Notes: a model not told the origin generated them from the letters alone. Shown: positions 9,473 to 18,419, counted from the stretch's first letter. The stretch: 64,000 bases of DNA from Dokdonella_A ginsengisoli (GCF_042652785.1 NZ_JBHSHD010000008.1:124001-188000), one strand, 5' to 3'. Numbers and translations are program-made.

Positions 9473-10183
9473 TCAGCGCTTGCGGCTGCGCTCGTCGACG
9501 ACCAGCATCAGATAGCCGACGCCGCGCACGGCGCGCAGCGGAAGGGACAGTCCCAGCTGGCCGTCGGCCTTGCGGCGCAGCCGATGAATGACGATCTCCA
9601 GGCGGTGCCGGTCGAAGTTCTCCGCCAGCACGGAAAGATCGGCGATCAGGTCGTCGTGCGTGACCGGCTCGCCTTCGGTCGCGAGCAGGCGCGTCAGCAG
9701 GCGGCGTTCGAGCAGGTTCAGGGGAACGCTGCGCCCGTCCGGCGCGTGCAGGCGCCAGCCGGAATCGGACAGCCGCCACGCCTGCACGAGCGCACCGCGC
9801 TGCGCGGACGCGTCCGAGCGCGTGCGCCGCGCGATGCTGCGCAGCGTGGCCACCAGCAGGTCCAGGTCGACCGGCTTGTCCAGCCAGGCGTCGACGAGTT
9901 CGCTCAGCCCGCGCACGCGATCCTCGCCGGTGCCGCGCCCGGTCAGCATGACGATGCCGATGGAGGACACCTGCGCCAGGTAGCGCGCGATGTCCAGGCC
10001 GCTCTCGCCGTCGAGGCGCAGGTCGAGCACGAGCACTTCGAAGGAAACGGCGATCATGCGCCGATACAGCTCGGTGGAGCTGCCGAAACCCTCGACATCG
10101 AACCCGCTGTCCGCCAGCCGCGGCACGAGGATGTCCTCGCGCAGCGCCACGTCGTCTTCCAGTACCGCTACTTTCAATGGCAC
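9473..10183 (-). CDS. OmpR-family response regulator, no kinase next to it
   Basis: A 236-residue protein with a GTG start at 10183. The receiver domain (about 1-120) has the acidic pocket LEDD (residues 9-11), the phospho-acceptor Asp in LVLDLRLDG near residue 54, Thr in MLTGRG and the conserved Lys in WLDKPVD. The C-terminal winged helix (about 135-230) has LNLLERRLLTRLL, HRLEIVIHRLRRK and RAVRGVGYLM. The family activates or represses sigma-70 promoters after phosphorylation by a histidine kinase, but no kinase gene adjoins it here, so it is an orphan locally. The downstream neighbours are the surface-protein operon and its repeat-rich promoter, which suggests it may regulate them. Gene family is secure; target is inferred. 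Confidence 0.9.
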   Translation of the reverse strand: MPLKVAVLEDDVALREDILVPRLADSGFDVEGFGSSTELYRRMIAVSFEVLVLDLRLDGESGLDIARYLAQVSSIGIVMLTGRGTGEDRVRGLSELVDAWLDKPVDLDLLVATLRSIARRTRSDASAQRGALVQAWRLSDSGWRLHAPDGRSVPLNLLERRLLTRLLATEGEPVTHDDLIADLSVLAENFDRHRLEIVIHRLRRKADGQLGLSLPLRAVRGVGYLMLVVDERSRKR

Positions 10184-10598
10184 GCGTCAGTTCCCGTGCG
10201 GATGCACAACGATGTCCTGCTCCGCGGCGCCGAGACCTTGCGGAGTTCCCCCCGAGGATGGAGGAGTTGCCGAGGGATGTGATTACGGCGCGCCCGCTCC
10301 GATGGAACGAGATGAGGTACACGATCGCGCATTTTCAACCATGCACGATCGGCGTCGCAGGGGCAATCGTCACGAATCGCGCGAAGCCGGTCGCGTACGT
10401 GGGCGTATCGATCGCGCCGGGCGCGCTCCGTGCGCTCACGCGGCGCCTCGCGATGTGCTGTGCGCAGCCGATGCGTCGGATCGAGGTGCGATCTGGACCT
10501 TGAACGATGCGTGCCGTCGAGGGCAGCATGCCTACGCAACGCGGTCATCGACGCATCGCGTATCGCGAACCTGGCAACGACTCGACGCCGACGCCGCC
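10184..10598. other. 415-bp divergent intergenic region, no gene seen
   Basis: It lies between the leftward response regulator and the rightward macro-domain gene and presumably contains both promoters. Short ORFs exist on both strands but show no recognisable family or ribosome-binding context. No strong hairpin or consensus promoter was picked out. Confidence 0.4.
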
Positions 10599-11129
10599 GT
10601 GAAACCTGCCCTGGACATCGTCGAAGCCGACATCACCACGCTGGACGTCGACGCCATCGTCAACGCCGCCAACGAGACGTTGCTCGGTGGGGGAGGCGTC
10701 GACGGCGCCATCCACCACGCCGCCGGCCCCGACCTGCTCGCCGCCTGCCGCGCCCTGCCGCAGGTCCGCCCCGGCGTGCGCTGCCCGACCGGTCAGGCGC
10801 GCATCACGCCGGGCTTCGCCTTGCCGGCGCGGTTCGTCATCCACACGGTCGGTCCGGTCTGGCGCGGCGGTGCGCGCGGCGAAGCGGACCTGCTGGCGAG
10901 CTGCTACCGCCAGTCGCTGCGACTGGCGCGCGGGCACGCGCTGCGCGGCATCGCGTTTCCCGCAATCAGCTGCGGCGTCTACGGCTATCCGGTCGCGCAG
11001 GCGGCGCGGATCGCGCTGCGCGAGGTGACCGCGGCGGCGACCGGGCTCGAGCGGATCGTGCTGTGCTGTTTCGGCGCGGCGACGGCCGCCGCCTACCGCG
11101 CGGCCCTGCGCGATCTCTCCGGCCGCTGA
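10599..11129 (+). CDS. macro-domain protein, O-acetyl-ADP-ribose deacetylase type
   Basis: A 176-residue single macro domain, the usual length for the YmdB type. I start it at the GTG at 10599 because the domain begins at once (LDIVEADITTLDVDAIVNAAN) and the longer frame upstream has no homology. Hallmarks are NAANETLLGGGGVDGAIH (ribose-binding loop with Asn and the GGGVDGAIH turn), CPTGQARITPGF, HTVGPVW and FPAISCGVYGYP. The family hydrolyses O-acetyl-ADP-ribose or removes mono-ADP-ribose from proteins or RNA in the cytoplasm. No obvious operon partner is present: the next gene is convergent. The start codon is the least certain part. Confidence 0.88.
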   Translation: MKPALDIVEADITTLDVDAIVNAANETLLGGGGVDGAIHHAAGPDLLAACRALPQVRPGVRCPTGQARITPGFALPARFVIHTVGPVWRGGARGEADLLASCYRQSLRLARGHALRGIAFPAISCGVYGYPVAQAARIALREVTAAATGLERIVLCCFGAATAAAYRAALRDLSGR

Positions 11130-11145
11130 ATCTGCCCGCAGCGCA

Positions 11146-11619
11146 TCACGCGACCCGGCTCGCCAGGCACGAGAAGCAGCCGCGCCGCGCATTGTGCAGA
11201 TGGACGTAGGCGACCTCGCCGCGGGCGAACACGCGTTCGAGTGCGTCTGCAATGTTCTCGCCCTCGCAGACGTCGGCGTCGAGCATGTCGTGCGCCGGGT
11301 CGTAGGCGCGCCAGGAGATCAGCCGCCGCGCGACGTAGGGCGGCACCACGCCTGGCGGCAGCACGCGCTGCACGGCATCCCGGCGCACGAAGATCGGCCC
11401 GGATGCCCGATACGGCGAGGCCGCAGGCTGGTGCTCGAACGGCAGCAGCAACAGTGCTTCACCCGTGCGCGCGTCCTCGAGGCTGACGCGGCAAGGGAAG
11501 CCGAAATCCTCCGTGGCCACGCAGCGGCGCGCACCGGCGGCGGCGAGCGCCTCGTCCGGCCAGTCGAACATCGCCTGGAACGTCGCGTGCGGAAGGCCGG
11601 AAAGGCGGAAGGCGGACAT
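11146..11619 (-). CDS. DUF1203 family protein
   Basis: A 157-residue protein. The ATG at 11619 is preceded by GTGGAGAA, a good ribosome site; the frame also opens 12 codons earlier without one. The sequence matches the DUF1203 pattern: SAFRLSGLPH near the N-terminus, a central ARTGEALLLLPFEHQ, SPYRASGPIFVR, and a C-terminal VAYVHLHNARRGCFSC. The family has no established biochemical role that I know of; its C-terminal Cys-x-x-Cys and His residues could bind metal, which is speculation. It is convergent with the macro-domain gene and divergent from the dioxygenase gene. Confidence 0.8.
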   Translation of the reverse strand: MSAFRLSGLPHATFQAMFDWPDEALAAAGARRCVATEDFGFPCRVSLEDARTGEALLLLPFEHQPAASPYRASGPIFVRRDAVQRVLPPGVVPPYVARRLISWRAYDPAHDMLDADVCEGENIADALERVFARGEVAYVHLHNARRGCFSCLASRVA

Positions 11620-11817
11620 GCGGTTCTCCACGAGCAAGGCGCCCCGACTGTGCACCGCCGGGCGCGGCGATGCTCGCCGTTTCCGGCCGCCTCATCGCCG
11701 TCCTCACGCGACGGCATGTCGACAGTCGCTTGCGTCATGTGCGCGCCGCTGCCATTTAGCTCGCGTTTAACGCGCGCCGTGATGGCATGCGCGCCATCGC
11801 ATCCGAGGGGCTTTCCG

Positions 11818-12396
11818 ATGAACCTTCTTTCCGCCACGACGAGCCGTGCCTGGCTCGACGCCGTACGCGCCGAACTCGCCGCGCTCGACGCCGTACCGGC
11901 CACCGCCGCGATCCAGGCACTGTCCGGACGTCTGGCCGCCCGCGCACTGCAGGCCGATGCACCGCGTGCGGCGGCGCCACGGCACGATCGCTACCGCCGC
12001 CATCGCCTCGCCGGCGGCGACGGCGGTCATTCCTGCCTGCTGATCGAATGGCCGGCCGCGCACCGCACCGCGATCCACGACCACGCCGGCCTGTGGGGCA
12101 TCGAGCTGGTGCTCGACGGCGTGCTCGAAGTGGAGGAATTCACGCTCGGCGGCGACTTCGAGCGGCCGGTGCTCACGCGCGCGCGCACGCTGATGCTCGG
12201 CGCCGGCGACGCCGCGGTGTTCACCGGACGCCACTACGCGCATCGCTGCCGCAACCTGTCGGCGACGCGGCCGGCGCTGTCGCTGCACGTCTACGGCGGC
12301 GAGCTGGACCGCTATCAGGCCTTCGAGGCCGACCCGCGCGGCGGCTACGACGTGCGCGTGCAGCAGGCCCACGTCGACGCGACGCTGGCGCCCTGA
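11818..12396 (+). CDS. cysteine dioxygenase-like cupin enzyme
   Basis: A 192-residue cupin. The start ATG at 11818 follows GAGGGG. Cysteine dioxygenases use Fe(II) held by three His to oxidise cysteine to cysteine sulfinate; here TAIHDHAGLWG supplies the HxH pair and GRHYAHRCRN the third His, with the cupin strand pattern ELVLDGVLEVEEF between them. The gene is 30 bp upstream of an FAD/NAD(P)-binding protein gene in the same direction, probably one transcript, and the sulfate-assimilation genes follow. It could accept another thiol (for example 3-mercaptopropionate); substrate is not decided by the sequence. Confidence 0.82.
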   Translation: MNLLSATTSRAWLDAVRAELAALDAVPATAAIQALSGRLAARALQADAPRAAAPRHDRYRRHRLAGGDGGHSCLLIEWPAAHRTAIHDHAGLWGIELVLDGVLEVEEFTLGGDFERPVLTRARTLMLGAGDAAVFTGRHYAHRCRNLSATRPALSLHVYGGELDRYQAFEADPRGGYDVRVQQAHVDATLAP

Positions 12397-12426
12397 TCCG
12401 CTCCGACGACGGCTCGGGAGGAAACC

Positions 12427-13830
12427 ATGCAACGCATAGCCATCATCGGCGGCGGCGCCGCCGGCTCGGCGGTCGTCGCGCAGTTCCTGCGCAACGCGGC
12501 CGACTACGACCACAGCCGCGGCTGCGCCCTGACCTGGATCGTCGGCGACCGCGCGCCGGGCCGCGGCGTCGCCTACGAGACACCCGACGAACAGCACCTG
12601 CTCAACGTGCGCGCGGCCAACATGGGCCTGTTCGCCGACCGTCCCGGCGATTTCCTCGATTACGCCGCCGCGCGCGGCATCGCCGCCAGCGGCGGACAGT
12701 TCCTGCCGCGCTCGATCTACGGCGACTACCTCGAAGCGACCCTGGCGCAGCTGCTGAACGCGACGCGGCGCCGCGTGACCCTCGGCGCTCGCTCGACCGA
12801 GGCCGTGGCGCTGCGCCCGCTCGCCGACGGCAGCTTCGGCCTGCGCACGCGCGACGGCGACGAGCTGCGCGCCGACGGCGTGGTGCTGGCGCTCGGCGCG
12901 CTGCCGCCGGCGAGCCTGCCCGGCGTGAGCCCCTCGGCGCTCGCCAGCGGCTACGCCAGCGATCCGTGGCGCTGGCCGCCGCTGCCGCGCGCGCCGCAGC
13001 ACGTGCTGGTGATCGGCACCGGCCTGACCGGCGTCGACGCGCTGCTCAGCGCGGCTGCGCGCTGGCCGCAGGCGCGCCTGACCGCGGTATCGCGGCGCGG
13101 CCGCCTGCCGGCGCTGCACTCGGAAGGACCGCTGGCGCCGTACGCGGAACAGGCCGCGCTGCTCGCGCGCCTGAGCGAGAAAAACGATCTGCGCCACTGG
13201 CTGCGCGCGATCCGCGCAGCGGCCGCTGCGCCCGGCGCCGACTGGCGCGCCGTGCTCGATGCCGTGCGCGCGCAGACGCCGCGCCTGTGGCAGGCGCTGG
13301 ACACGGGCCAGCGCGCGCGCTTCCTGCGCCACCTGCGTCCGGCCTGGGAAGTCGTGCGCCATCGCATGCCGCCGCAGACCGCGGTCCGGCTGCGCGCGCT
13401 GCAGGAGAACGGCCGCCTGCGCGTCCTCGCCGCGCGCGTACGCGGCATCGACGGCGGCGATCCGCTGCTGCTGGCGCGCCTGCAGCCGCGCGGCAGCACG
13501 CATCCGCTGACGCTCGGCGCCGACTTCGTGATCCAGGCGACCGGCCTGGAATCGGCCGCCGCCTCGACCCCGCACGCGCTGGTGCGCCAGCTGGTCGACG
13601 ACGGCGTGGTGCGTCCGGACCCGCTCGGGCTCGGCCTCGCCGCGCGGCCGGACGGCCGCCTGCTGCGTCCGGACGGCAGCCCCTGGCCGGGGCTGTACGC
13701 CCTGGGCACGCTGCTGCGCGGCTCCGCGTGGGAGTGCACCGGCATGCCGGAAATCCGCAGCGCCGCGCGCGACATCGCGCGCGAGCTGCCGCTGGCGATC
13801 GGGCCGCCGACGCGCCGCGCGGTCGCCTGA
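12427..13830 (+). CDS. FAD/NAD(P)-binding oxidoreductase-like protein
   Basis: A 467-residue protein with an ATG preceded by GGGAGGAAACC. The N-terminus has an FAD Rossmann motif (IAIIGGGAAGSAVVAQFL, residues 4-21), then GRGVAYETPDEQHLLNVRA, typical of the FAD-NAD(P)-binding family (PF13454-like). A second nucleotide-binding motif, VLVIGTGLTGVDALLSAA, lies near residue 195. The C-terminus has LGLAARPDGRLL and GLYALGTLLRG, as in lysine/ornithine-monooxygenase-related flavoproteins. No substrate is known for this family. The tight spacing behind the cysteine dioxygenase-like gene suggests a joint role in thiol oxidation, by inference only. Confidence 0.8.
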   Translation: MQRIAIIGGGAAGSAVVAQFLRNAADYDHSRGCALTWIVGDRAPGRGVAYETPDEQHLLNVRAANMGLFADRPGDFLDYAAARGIAASGGQFLPRSIYGDYLEATLAQLLNATRRRVTLGARSTEAVALRPLADGSFGLRTRDGDELRADGVVLALGALPPASLPGVSPSALASGYASDPWRWPPLPRAPQHVLVIGTGLTGVDALLSAAARWPQARLTAVSRRGRLPALHSEGPLAPYAEQAALLARLSEKNDLRHWLRAIRAAAAAPGADWRAVLDAVRAQTPRLWQALDTGQRARFLRHLRPAWEVVRHRMPPQTAVRLRALQENGRLRVLAARVRGIDGGDPLLLARLQPRGSTHPLTLGADFVIQATGLESAAASTPHALVRQLVDDGVVRPDPLGLGLAARPDGRLLRPDGSPWPGLYALGTLLRGSAWECTGMPEIRSAARDIARELPLAIGPPTRRAVA

Positions 13831-13955
13831 ACGGCCCCTCCAGTGGTCCCGGCGCGCGCGGCGATCGGCCGTCGTGCAGATGCGCCCTGCGCATGTGCGC
13901 ATAACCAGGGATTGTTTCCGCGGCTTTCCGTAGCGGCCTAGCATGCGGAAGTCAT

Positions 13956-13971
13956 GGACGTCTGGACGTCC
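13956..13971 (+). promoter_or_regulatory. two tandem MetJ-like 8-bp boxes before cysJ
   Basis: GGACGTCT directly followed by GGACGTCC. The MetJ box consensus in enterics is AGACGTCT, used as two or more abutting copies; these score 7/8 and 6/8. The 22 bp around them (13952-13973) match, with two substitutions, the site between cysB and cysG. A possible -10 (TAGCAT, 13939-13944) lies just upstream, so the site would sit at the transcription start, where a repressor would act. The protein that binds is not identified in this window. Confidence 0.6.
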
Positions 13972-13986
13972 AAACGGAGTTCCGCC

Positions 13987-15804
13987 GTGTCCGCCCTGCC
14001 CGCCCTGCCGCTCGCTCCGCTGCCGGAGGAGAAGTCCGTCGAGATCCGCCGCCTGCTCGACGGCCTCGAACCGGCCGCGCTCTGGTGGCTGTCCGGCTAC
14101 GCCGCGGCGCTGGCGGCGCACGCCGATGGCACGGCGCGTATTCCCGCCGTTCCGGCCGCCCGCGAACCCGCCGCGCAGGAACGCCTCACCGTGCTCTACG
14201 GCAGCCAGACCGGCAACTCCAGGCGCCTGGCCGAAAAGCTCGCACGCGACGCCGAGGGCGCCGGCCTGGCCGTGCGCCTGGTGCGCGCCGACGCCTACAC
14301 GCAGCGCGAGCTGAAGAACGAGCGGCACCTGGCGATCGTGATCAGCACGCAGGGCGACGGCGACCCGCCGGACGACGCGCGCGGCTTCGTCGAGTTCCTC
14401 GCCGGCAAGCGCGCGCCGCAGCTGCCGGAGCTCAAGTACACCGTGCTGGCGCTGGGCGATTCGAGCTATCCGCAGTTCTGCGCGATCGGCCGCAAGCTCG
14501 ACGCGCGCCTGGCCGAACTCGGCGCGACGCGGCTGGTCGCGCTGGCCGAGGCCGACCTCGACCTCGAAACCGTCGCCGCGCCGTGGCTCGAACGCGCGCT
14601 GGCCGCCGCGCGCGAGGCGCTGAAGGCGGGCACGCCGCGCGCGGCGACCGTCACGCCGCTGCGCGCGGTGGCGCCGAGCCACGCCAGCGAATGGACGCGC
14701 GAGCGCCCGTTCGCCGCCGAACTGCTGGTCAACCAGCGCATCACCGCACGCGACGGCACCCGCGACGTGCGTCATCTGGAGCTTTCCCTCGAAGGCAGCG
14801 GCCTGGCCTACGAACCCGGCGACGCGCTCGGCGTGTGGCCGACCAATCCTCCGCAGCTGGTCGAGGCGGTCCTGGAAGCCTTGCACCTGGACGGCGGCGC
14901 CGCCGTCGCACTGGCCGGCGAGACACATTCCCTGCGCGACTGGCTGCTGGCCAGGCGCGAGCTGACCAAGCTCGCGCGTCCGTTCGTCGCCGCGCACGCG
15001 GCGCAGGCGCGCGCCGCCGATCTGAACCGCCTGCTCGCGCCCGATCGCGCGAGCGAACTCGGCGCGCTGCTGCAGGGCCATCAGGTGATCGACCTGCTGC
15101 GCGCCCATCCGGCCGAGTGGCCGGCGGAGGAATTCGTCGCCGCGCTGCGTCCACTGACGCCGCGCCTGTACTCGATCGCCTCCAGCCGCAAGGCGGTCGG
15201 CGACGAGGTGCACCTGACCGTGGCCCGGCTCGAATACGAGACCTTCGGCCACGCCCACGTCGGCGCCGCCTCGGCGTTCCTCGCCGCGCGCGAGGACGGC
15301 GCGAGCGTGCCGGTGTTCCTCGAATCCAACGAGCGCTTCCGCCTGCCCAGGGACGGCGCGCGCGACGTGATCATGATCGGCCCCGGCACCGGCGTCGCAC
15401 CGTTCCGCGGCTTCGCGCAGGAACGCGCAAGCGTCGGCGCGCGCGGCCGCAACTGGCTGTTCTTCGGTAATCCGTACTTCGATCGCGACTTCCTCTACCA
15501 GCTGGAATGGCAGGCGGCGCTGAAGGACGGTTCGCTGCACCGCCTCGACCTCGCCTTCTCGCGCGACCAGCCGCAGAAAATCTACGTGCAGGACCGCCTG
15601 CGCGAGCGCGGCCGCGAGCTGTACGACTGGCTGGAGAACGGCGCGCACCTGTACGTGTGCGGCGACGCCACGCGCATGGCCAAGGACGTGCACGCCGCAC
15701 TGGTCGACCTCGTCGCCGAGCACGGCGGCAGGGAACGCGAACAGGCGGTCGAGTACGTCGATGCGCTGCAGCAGCAGGGGCGCTATGCCAGAGACGTCTA
15801 CTAG
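13987..15804 (+). CDS. cysJ: assimilatory sulfite reductase flavoprotein subunit
   Basis: A 605-residue protein (enteric CysJ about 599). I place the start at the GTG at 13987: GGAG lies 7 nt upstream, and the ATG 33 bp earlier overlaps the paired operator boxes. CysJ passes electrons from NADPH through FAD and FMN to CysI, which reduces sulfite to sulfide. The FMN flavodoxin domain has LTVLYGSQTGNS and LALGDSSYPQFC. The FAD domain has RLYSIASS. The NADPH domain has GPGTGVAPFRGF, RNWLFFGNPYFDRDFLYQ and YVCGDATRMAKDVHAAL, ending in the family's RYARDVY. It is followed by cysI and cysH; the 189 bp before cysI contain a REP pair. Cytoplasmic. Confidence 0.95.
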   Translation: MSALPALPLAPLPEEKSVEIRRLLDGLEPAALWWLSGYAAALAAHADGTARIPAVPAAREPAAQERLTVLYGSQTGNSRRLAEKLARDAEGAGLAVRLVRADAYTQRELKNERHLAIVISTQGDGDPPDDARGFVEFLAGKRAPQLPELKYTVLALGDSSYPQFCAIGRKLDARLAELGATRLVALAEADLDLETVAAPWLERALAAAREALKAGTPRAATVTPLRAVAPSHASEWTRERPFAAELLVNQRITARDGTRDVRHLELSLEGSGLAYEPGDALGVWPTNPPQLVEAVLEALHLDGGAAVALAGETHSLRDWLLARRELTKLARPFVAAHAAQARAADLNRLLAPDRASELGALLQGHQVIDLLRAHPAEWPAEEFVAALRPLTPRLYSIASSRKAVGDEVHLTVARLEYETFGHAHVGAASAFLAAREDGASVPVFLESNERFRLPRDGARDVIMIGPGTGVAPFRGFAQERASVGARGRNWLFFGNPYFDRDFLYQLEWQAALKDGSLHRLDLAFSRDQPQKIYVQDRLRERGRELYDWLENGAHLYVCGDATRMAKDVHAALVDLVAEHGGREREQAVEYVDALQQQGRYARDVY

Positions 15805-15860
15805 GAACCGCAAAGCGGGAGATCGGCGAGTCCGACCAGCTCGGCGACGCCACGCAATCA

Positions 15861-15967
15861 CCTCTCCCGCTTGCGGGAGAGGTCGCGCCGAAGGCGCGGG
15901 TGAGGGCGACCCGAGCGTTGCGCTCCGCCTGCCCTCACCCCGGCCCTCTCCCGCAAGCGGGAGAGGG
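15861..15967. repeat. inverted pair of REP-like palindromes between cysJ and cysI
   Basis: Two near-identical palindromes face each other: CCTCTCCCGC-TT-GCGGGAGAGG (15861-15882) and CCCTCTCCCGC-AA-GCGGGAGAGGG (15944-15967), joined by GAGGGCGA/CCCTCACCC arms. The arrangement is that of a REP doublet. Relatives of the palindrome occur at 25120-25141, 25236-25259, 25338-25359 and, degenerate, near 40512-40533. Confidence 0.8.
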
Positions 15968-15993
15968 AGAACAGCCGAGATCATCGAGTATCC

Positions 15994-17700
15994 ATGACCG
16001 CCCCACTCTCCCCCGTCGAGAAGATCAAGACCGAAAGCCGCCACCTGCGCGGCACGCTGGCCGAGAGCCTGGCCGATCCGGTCACCGGCGCGATCGCCGA
16101 CAGCGACACGCAGCTGATCAAGTTCCACGGCAGCTACCAGCAGGACGACCGCGACCTGCGCGACGAACGGCGCCAGCAGAAGCTGGAGCCGGCCTACAGC
16201 TTCATGATCCGCACGCGCACGCCGGGCGGCGTGGTCACGCCGGAACAATGGCTCAAGCTCGACGCGATCGCGGCCACGTTCGCCAACGGCACGCTGCGCC
16301 TGACGACACGCCAGGCGTTCCAGTTCCACGGCGTGGTCAAGCGCGAGCTGCGCACGACCCTGCAGGCGATCAACGCCGCACTGATCGACACGATCGCCGC
16401 CTGCGGCGACGTCAACCGCAACGTCATCGTCGGCGTGAACCCGCACGCCTCGCGCGCGCACGCCGCGGTGCAGGATGCGGCGATCCGCCTGTCCGAGCGG
16501 CTGAAGCCGAAGACGCGCGCCTACTACGAGATCTGGCTCGGCGAGGAGAAGATCGCCGATTCGGAAGCGGCCAATACCTGGGAGCCGGTCTACGGCCGCA
16601 CCTACCTGCCGCGCAAGTTCAAGGTCGCCTTCGCGCTGCCGCCGAGCAACGACGTCGACGTGTTCGCGCACGACCTCGGCTTCGTCGCCATCGTCGAGCG
16701 CGGTGCCCTGACCGGCTTCAACGTCACCGTCGGCGGCGGCATGGGCGCCACGCACGGCGACGATCGGACCTTTCCGCGCCTGGCCGACGTGCTCGGCTTC
16801 ATCTCGGTCGAACAGCTGCTGGCGGTGGCCGAGGCAGTGGTGACGACGCAGCGCGACTTCGGCGACCGCAGCGAGCGCAAGCACGCGCGCCTGAAGTACA
16901 CCATCGCCGATCGCGGCATCGACTGGTTCAGGCGCGAGGTCGAGCGCCGCCTCGGCTTCGCCATCCAGCCGGCGCGGCCGTTCGCGTTCGAGCACGTCGG
17001 CGACCGCTTCGGCTGGAGCGAAGGCCACGACGGGCGCTGGCACCTGAACCTGCGCATCGAGGCCGGCCGCGTCGCCGACCGCGGCGAGCGCACGCAGCTG
17101 ACCGGCCTGCGCGAGATCGCGCGGATCCTCGGCGACGGCGAGTTCCGCCTGACCTCGAACCAGAACCTGATTGTCGCCAACGTCGCGACGGGCCAGCGCG
17201 CCGCCGTCGACGCGCTGGTCGCGCAGCACGGCCTCGACGGCTTCCGCGAGGCCTCGCCGCTGCGCCTGAACGCGCTCGCCTGCGTGAGCTTGCCGACCTG
17301 CGCGCTGGCGATGGCCGAGGCCGAGCGCTACCTGCCGGACCTGCTCGACAAGGTGCAGGCGCTGCTCGCCGCGCACGCGCTGGAGGACGCACCGATTTCG
17401 CTGCGCGTGTCCGGCTGCCCGAACGGCTGCTCGCGCCCGTACCTGGCCGAGATCGCCCTGGTCGGCAAGGCGCCCGGCCGCTACAACCTGATGCTCGGCG
17501 CCGACGCGCGCGGGCAGCGCCTGAACCGCCTGCACCGCGAGAACATCGACGAGGCCGAGATCCTGACGCAGCTCGACGCGCTGTTCGCGCGCTACGCCGA
17601 CCAGCGCGAGGACGGCGAGGGCTTCGGTGATTTCCTGTTGCGCGCAGGCGTCATCGCCGCGCCGCAACGCATCGCGACACCCCTGGAGACGACGACATGA
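15994..17700 (+). CDS. cysI: assimilatory sulfite reductase hemoprotein subunit
   Basis: A 568-residue protein (enteric CysI about 570). It reduces sulfite to sulfide with six electrons at a siroheme coupled to a 4Fe-4S cluster. The four cluster cysteines are visible as C430 and C436 (CVSLPTC) and C475 and C479 (CPNGC). Siroheme/sulfite-binding Arg/Lys segments include LRLTTRQAFQFHGV near 100, FNVTVGGGMGATHGD and GEFRLTSNQNLIVANV. The start ATG at 15994 has only a weak upstream GAG and follows a REP element. Its stop overlaps the cysH start by 4 bp, so translation is probably coupled. The siroheme cofactor comes from cysG further right. Confidence 0.96.
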   Translation: MTAPLSPVEKIKTESRHLRGTLAESLADPVTGAIADSDTQLIKFHGSYQQDDRDLRDERRQQKLEPAYSFMIRTRTPGGVVTPEQWLKLDAIAATFANGTLRLTTRQAFQFHGVVKRELRTTLQAINAALIDTIAACGDVNRNVIVGVNPHASRAHAAVQDAAIRLSERLKPKTRAYYEIWLGEEKIADSEAANTWEPVYGRTYLPRKFKVAFALPPSNDVDVFAHDLGFVAIVERGALTGFNVTVGGGMGATHGDDRTFPRLADVLGFISVEQLLAVAEAVVTTQRDFGDRSERKHARLKYTIADRGIDWFRREVERRLGFAIQPARPFAFEHVGDRFGWSEGHDGRWHLNLRIEAGRVADRGERTQLTGLREIARILGDGEFRLTSNQNLIVANVATGQRAAVDALVAQHGLDGFREASPLRLNALACVSLPTCALAMAEAERYLPDLLDKVQALLAAHALEDAPISLRVSGCPNGCSRPYLAEIALVGKAPGRYNLMLGADARGQRLNRLHRENIDEAEILTQLDALFARYADQREDGEGFGDFLLRAGVIAAPQRIATPLETTT

Positions 17701-18419
17701 CGCCCCCCGATCTGGTCAGCGCCGCGGAAGACGAGCGCGCCCTGGAAGAACTCAACGCCTGGCTCGAAGCGCGCAGCGCGCCGGAGCGCGTGGCCTGGGC
17801 GCTGGACAGCCTGCCCGGCGAGCACGTGCTGTCGTCGAGCTTCGGCGCGCAGTCGGCGGCGCTGCTGCACCTCGTCACGCAGCAGCGCGCCGACATTCCG
17901 GTCGTGCTGATCGACACCGGCTATCTGTTCCCCGAGACCTACCGCTTCGCCGACGCGCTGACCGAACGCTTCGACCTCAACCTCAAGGTCTACCGCCCGC
18001 AGCTGGGCATCGCCTGGATGGAGGCGCGCCTGGGCCGCCTGTGGGAGAAGGGCCTGGACGGCATCGAGCGCTACAACAGCCTGCGCAAGGTCGAGCCGAT
18101 GCGGCGCGCGCTGAAGGAACTGGACGCGCGCACCTGGATCGCCGGCCTGCGCCGCGCGCAGAGCGACACGCGCCGCAACATCCGCGTGCTCGAATTGCGC
18201 GAGGGCCGCTGGAAGCTGCATCCGCTGGCCGACTGGAACGACCGTCACGTGTGGGACTACGCGCAGGAACACGACCTGCCCTACCACCCGCTGTGGGAAA
18301 AGGGCTACGTCTCGATCGGCGACGTGCACACCACGCGCGCGCTGGCCGACGGCATGCGGGCAGAGGAAACGCGGTTCTTCGGATTGAAGCGCGAGTGCGG
18401 ATTGCACTTCGACCACTGA
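17697..18419 (+). CDS. cysH: phosphoadenylyl-sulfate (PAPS) reductase
   Basis: A 240-residue protein overlapping cysI by ATGA. It reduces PAPS to sulfite with thioredoxin as donor. Visible features are the PP-loop-like LSSSFGAQSAALLHLV near residue 45, IDTGYLFPETYRF, SDTRRNIRVLE, HPLADWNDRHVWDY, and the catalytic C-terminal KRECGLH (Cys234). The paired CC and CxxC iron-sulfur cysteines of APS reductases are absent, so PAPS rather than APS is the expected substrate. No sulfate adenylyltransferase or APS kinase genes are in the window, so the activation step is encoded elsewhere. Confidence 0.94.
   Translation: MTPPDLVSAAEDERALEELNAWLEARSAPERVAWALDSLPGEHVLSSSFGAQSAALLHLVTQQRADIPVVLIDTGYLFPETYRFADALTERFDLNLKVYRPQLGIAWMEARLGRLWEKGLDGIERYNSLRKVEPMRRALKELDARTWIAGLRRAQSDTRRNIRVLELREGRWKLHPLADWNDRHVWDYAQEHDLPYHPLWEKGYVSIGDVHTTRALADGMRAEETRFFGLKRECGLHFDH

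Noticed and set aside
10177..10503. Short plus-strand ORF in the response-regulator/macro-domain gap
   Set aside because: No ribosome site, no family resemblance, and it overlaps the likely promoter of the response regulator.
13954..13986. Starting cysJ at the ATG at 13954
   Set aside because: It has no ribosome site and overlaps the conserved operator; the GTG at 13987 has GGAG at ideal spacing.
11767..17667. A 1966-codon minus-strand ORF across the cysteine dioxygenase and cysJ-cysI genes
   Set aside because: It is antisense to five recognisable genes, including cysJ and cysI with intact motifs, and has the low-complexity composition of a shadow frame.
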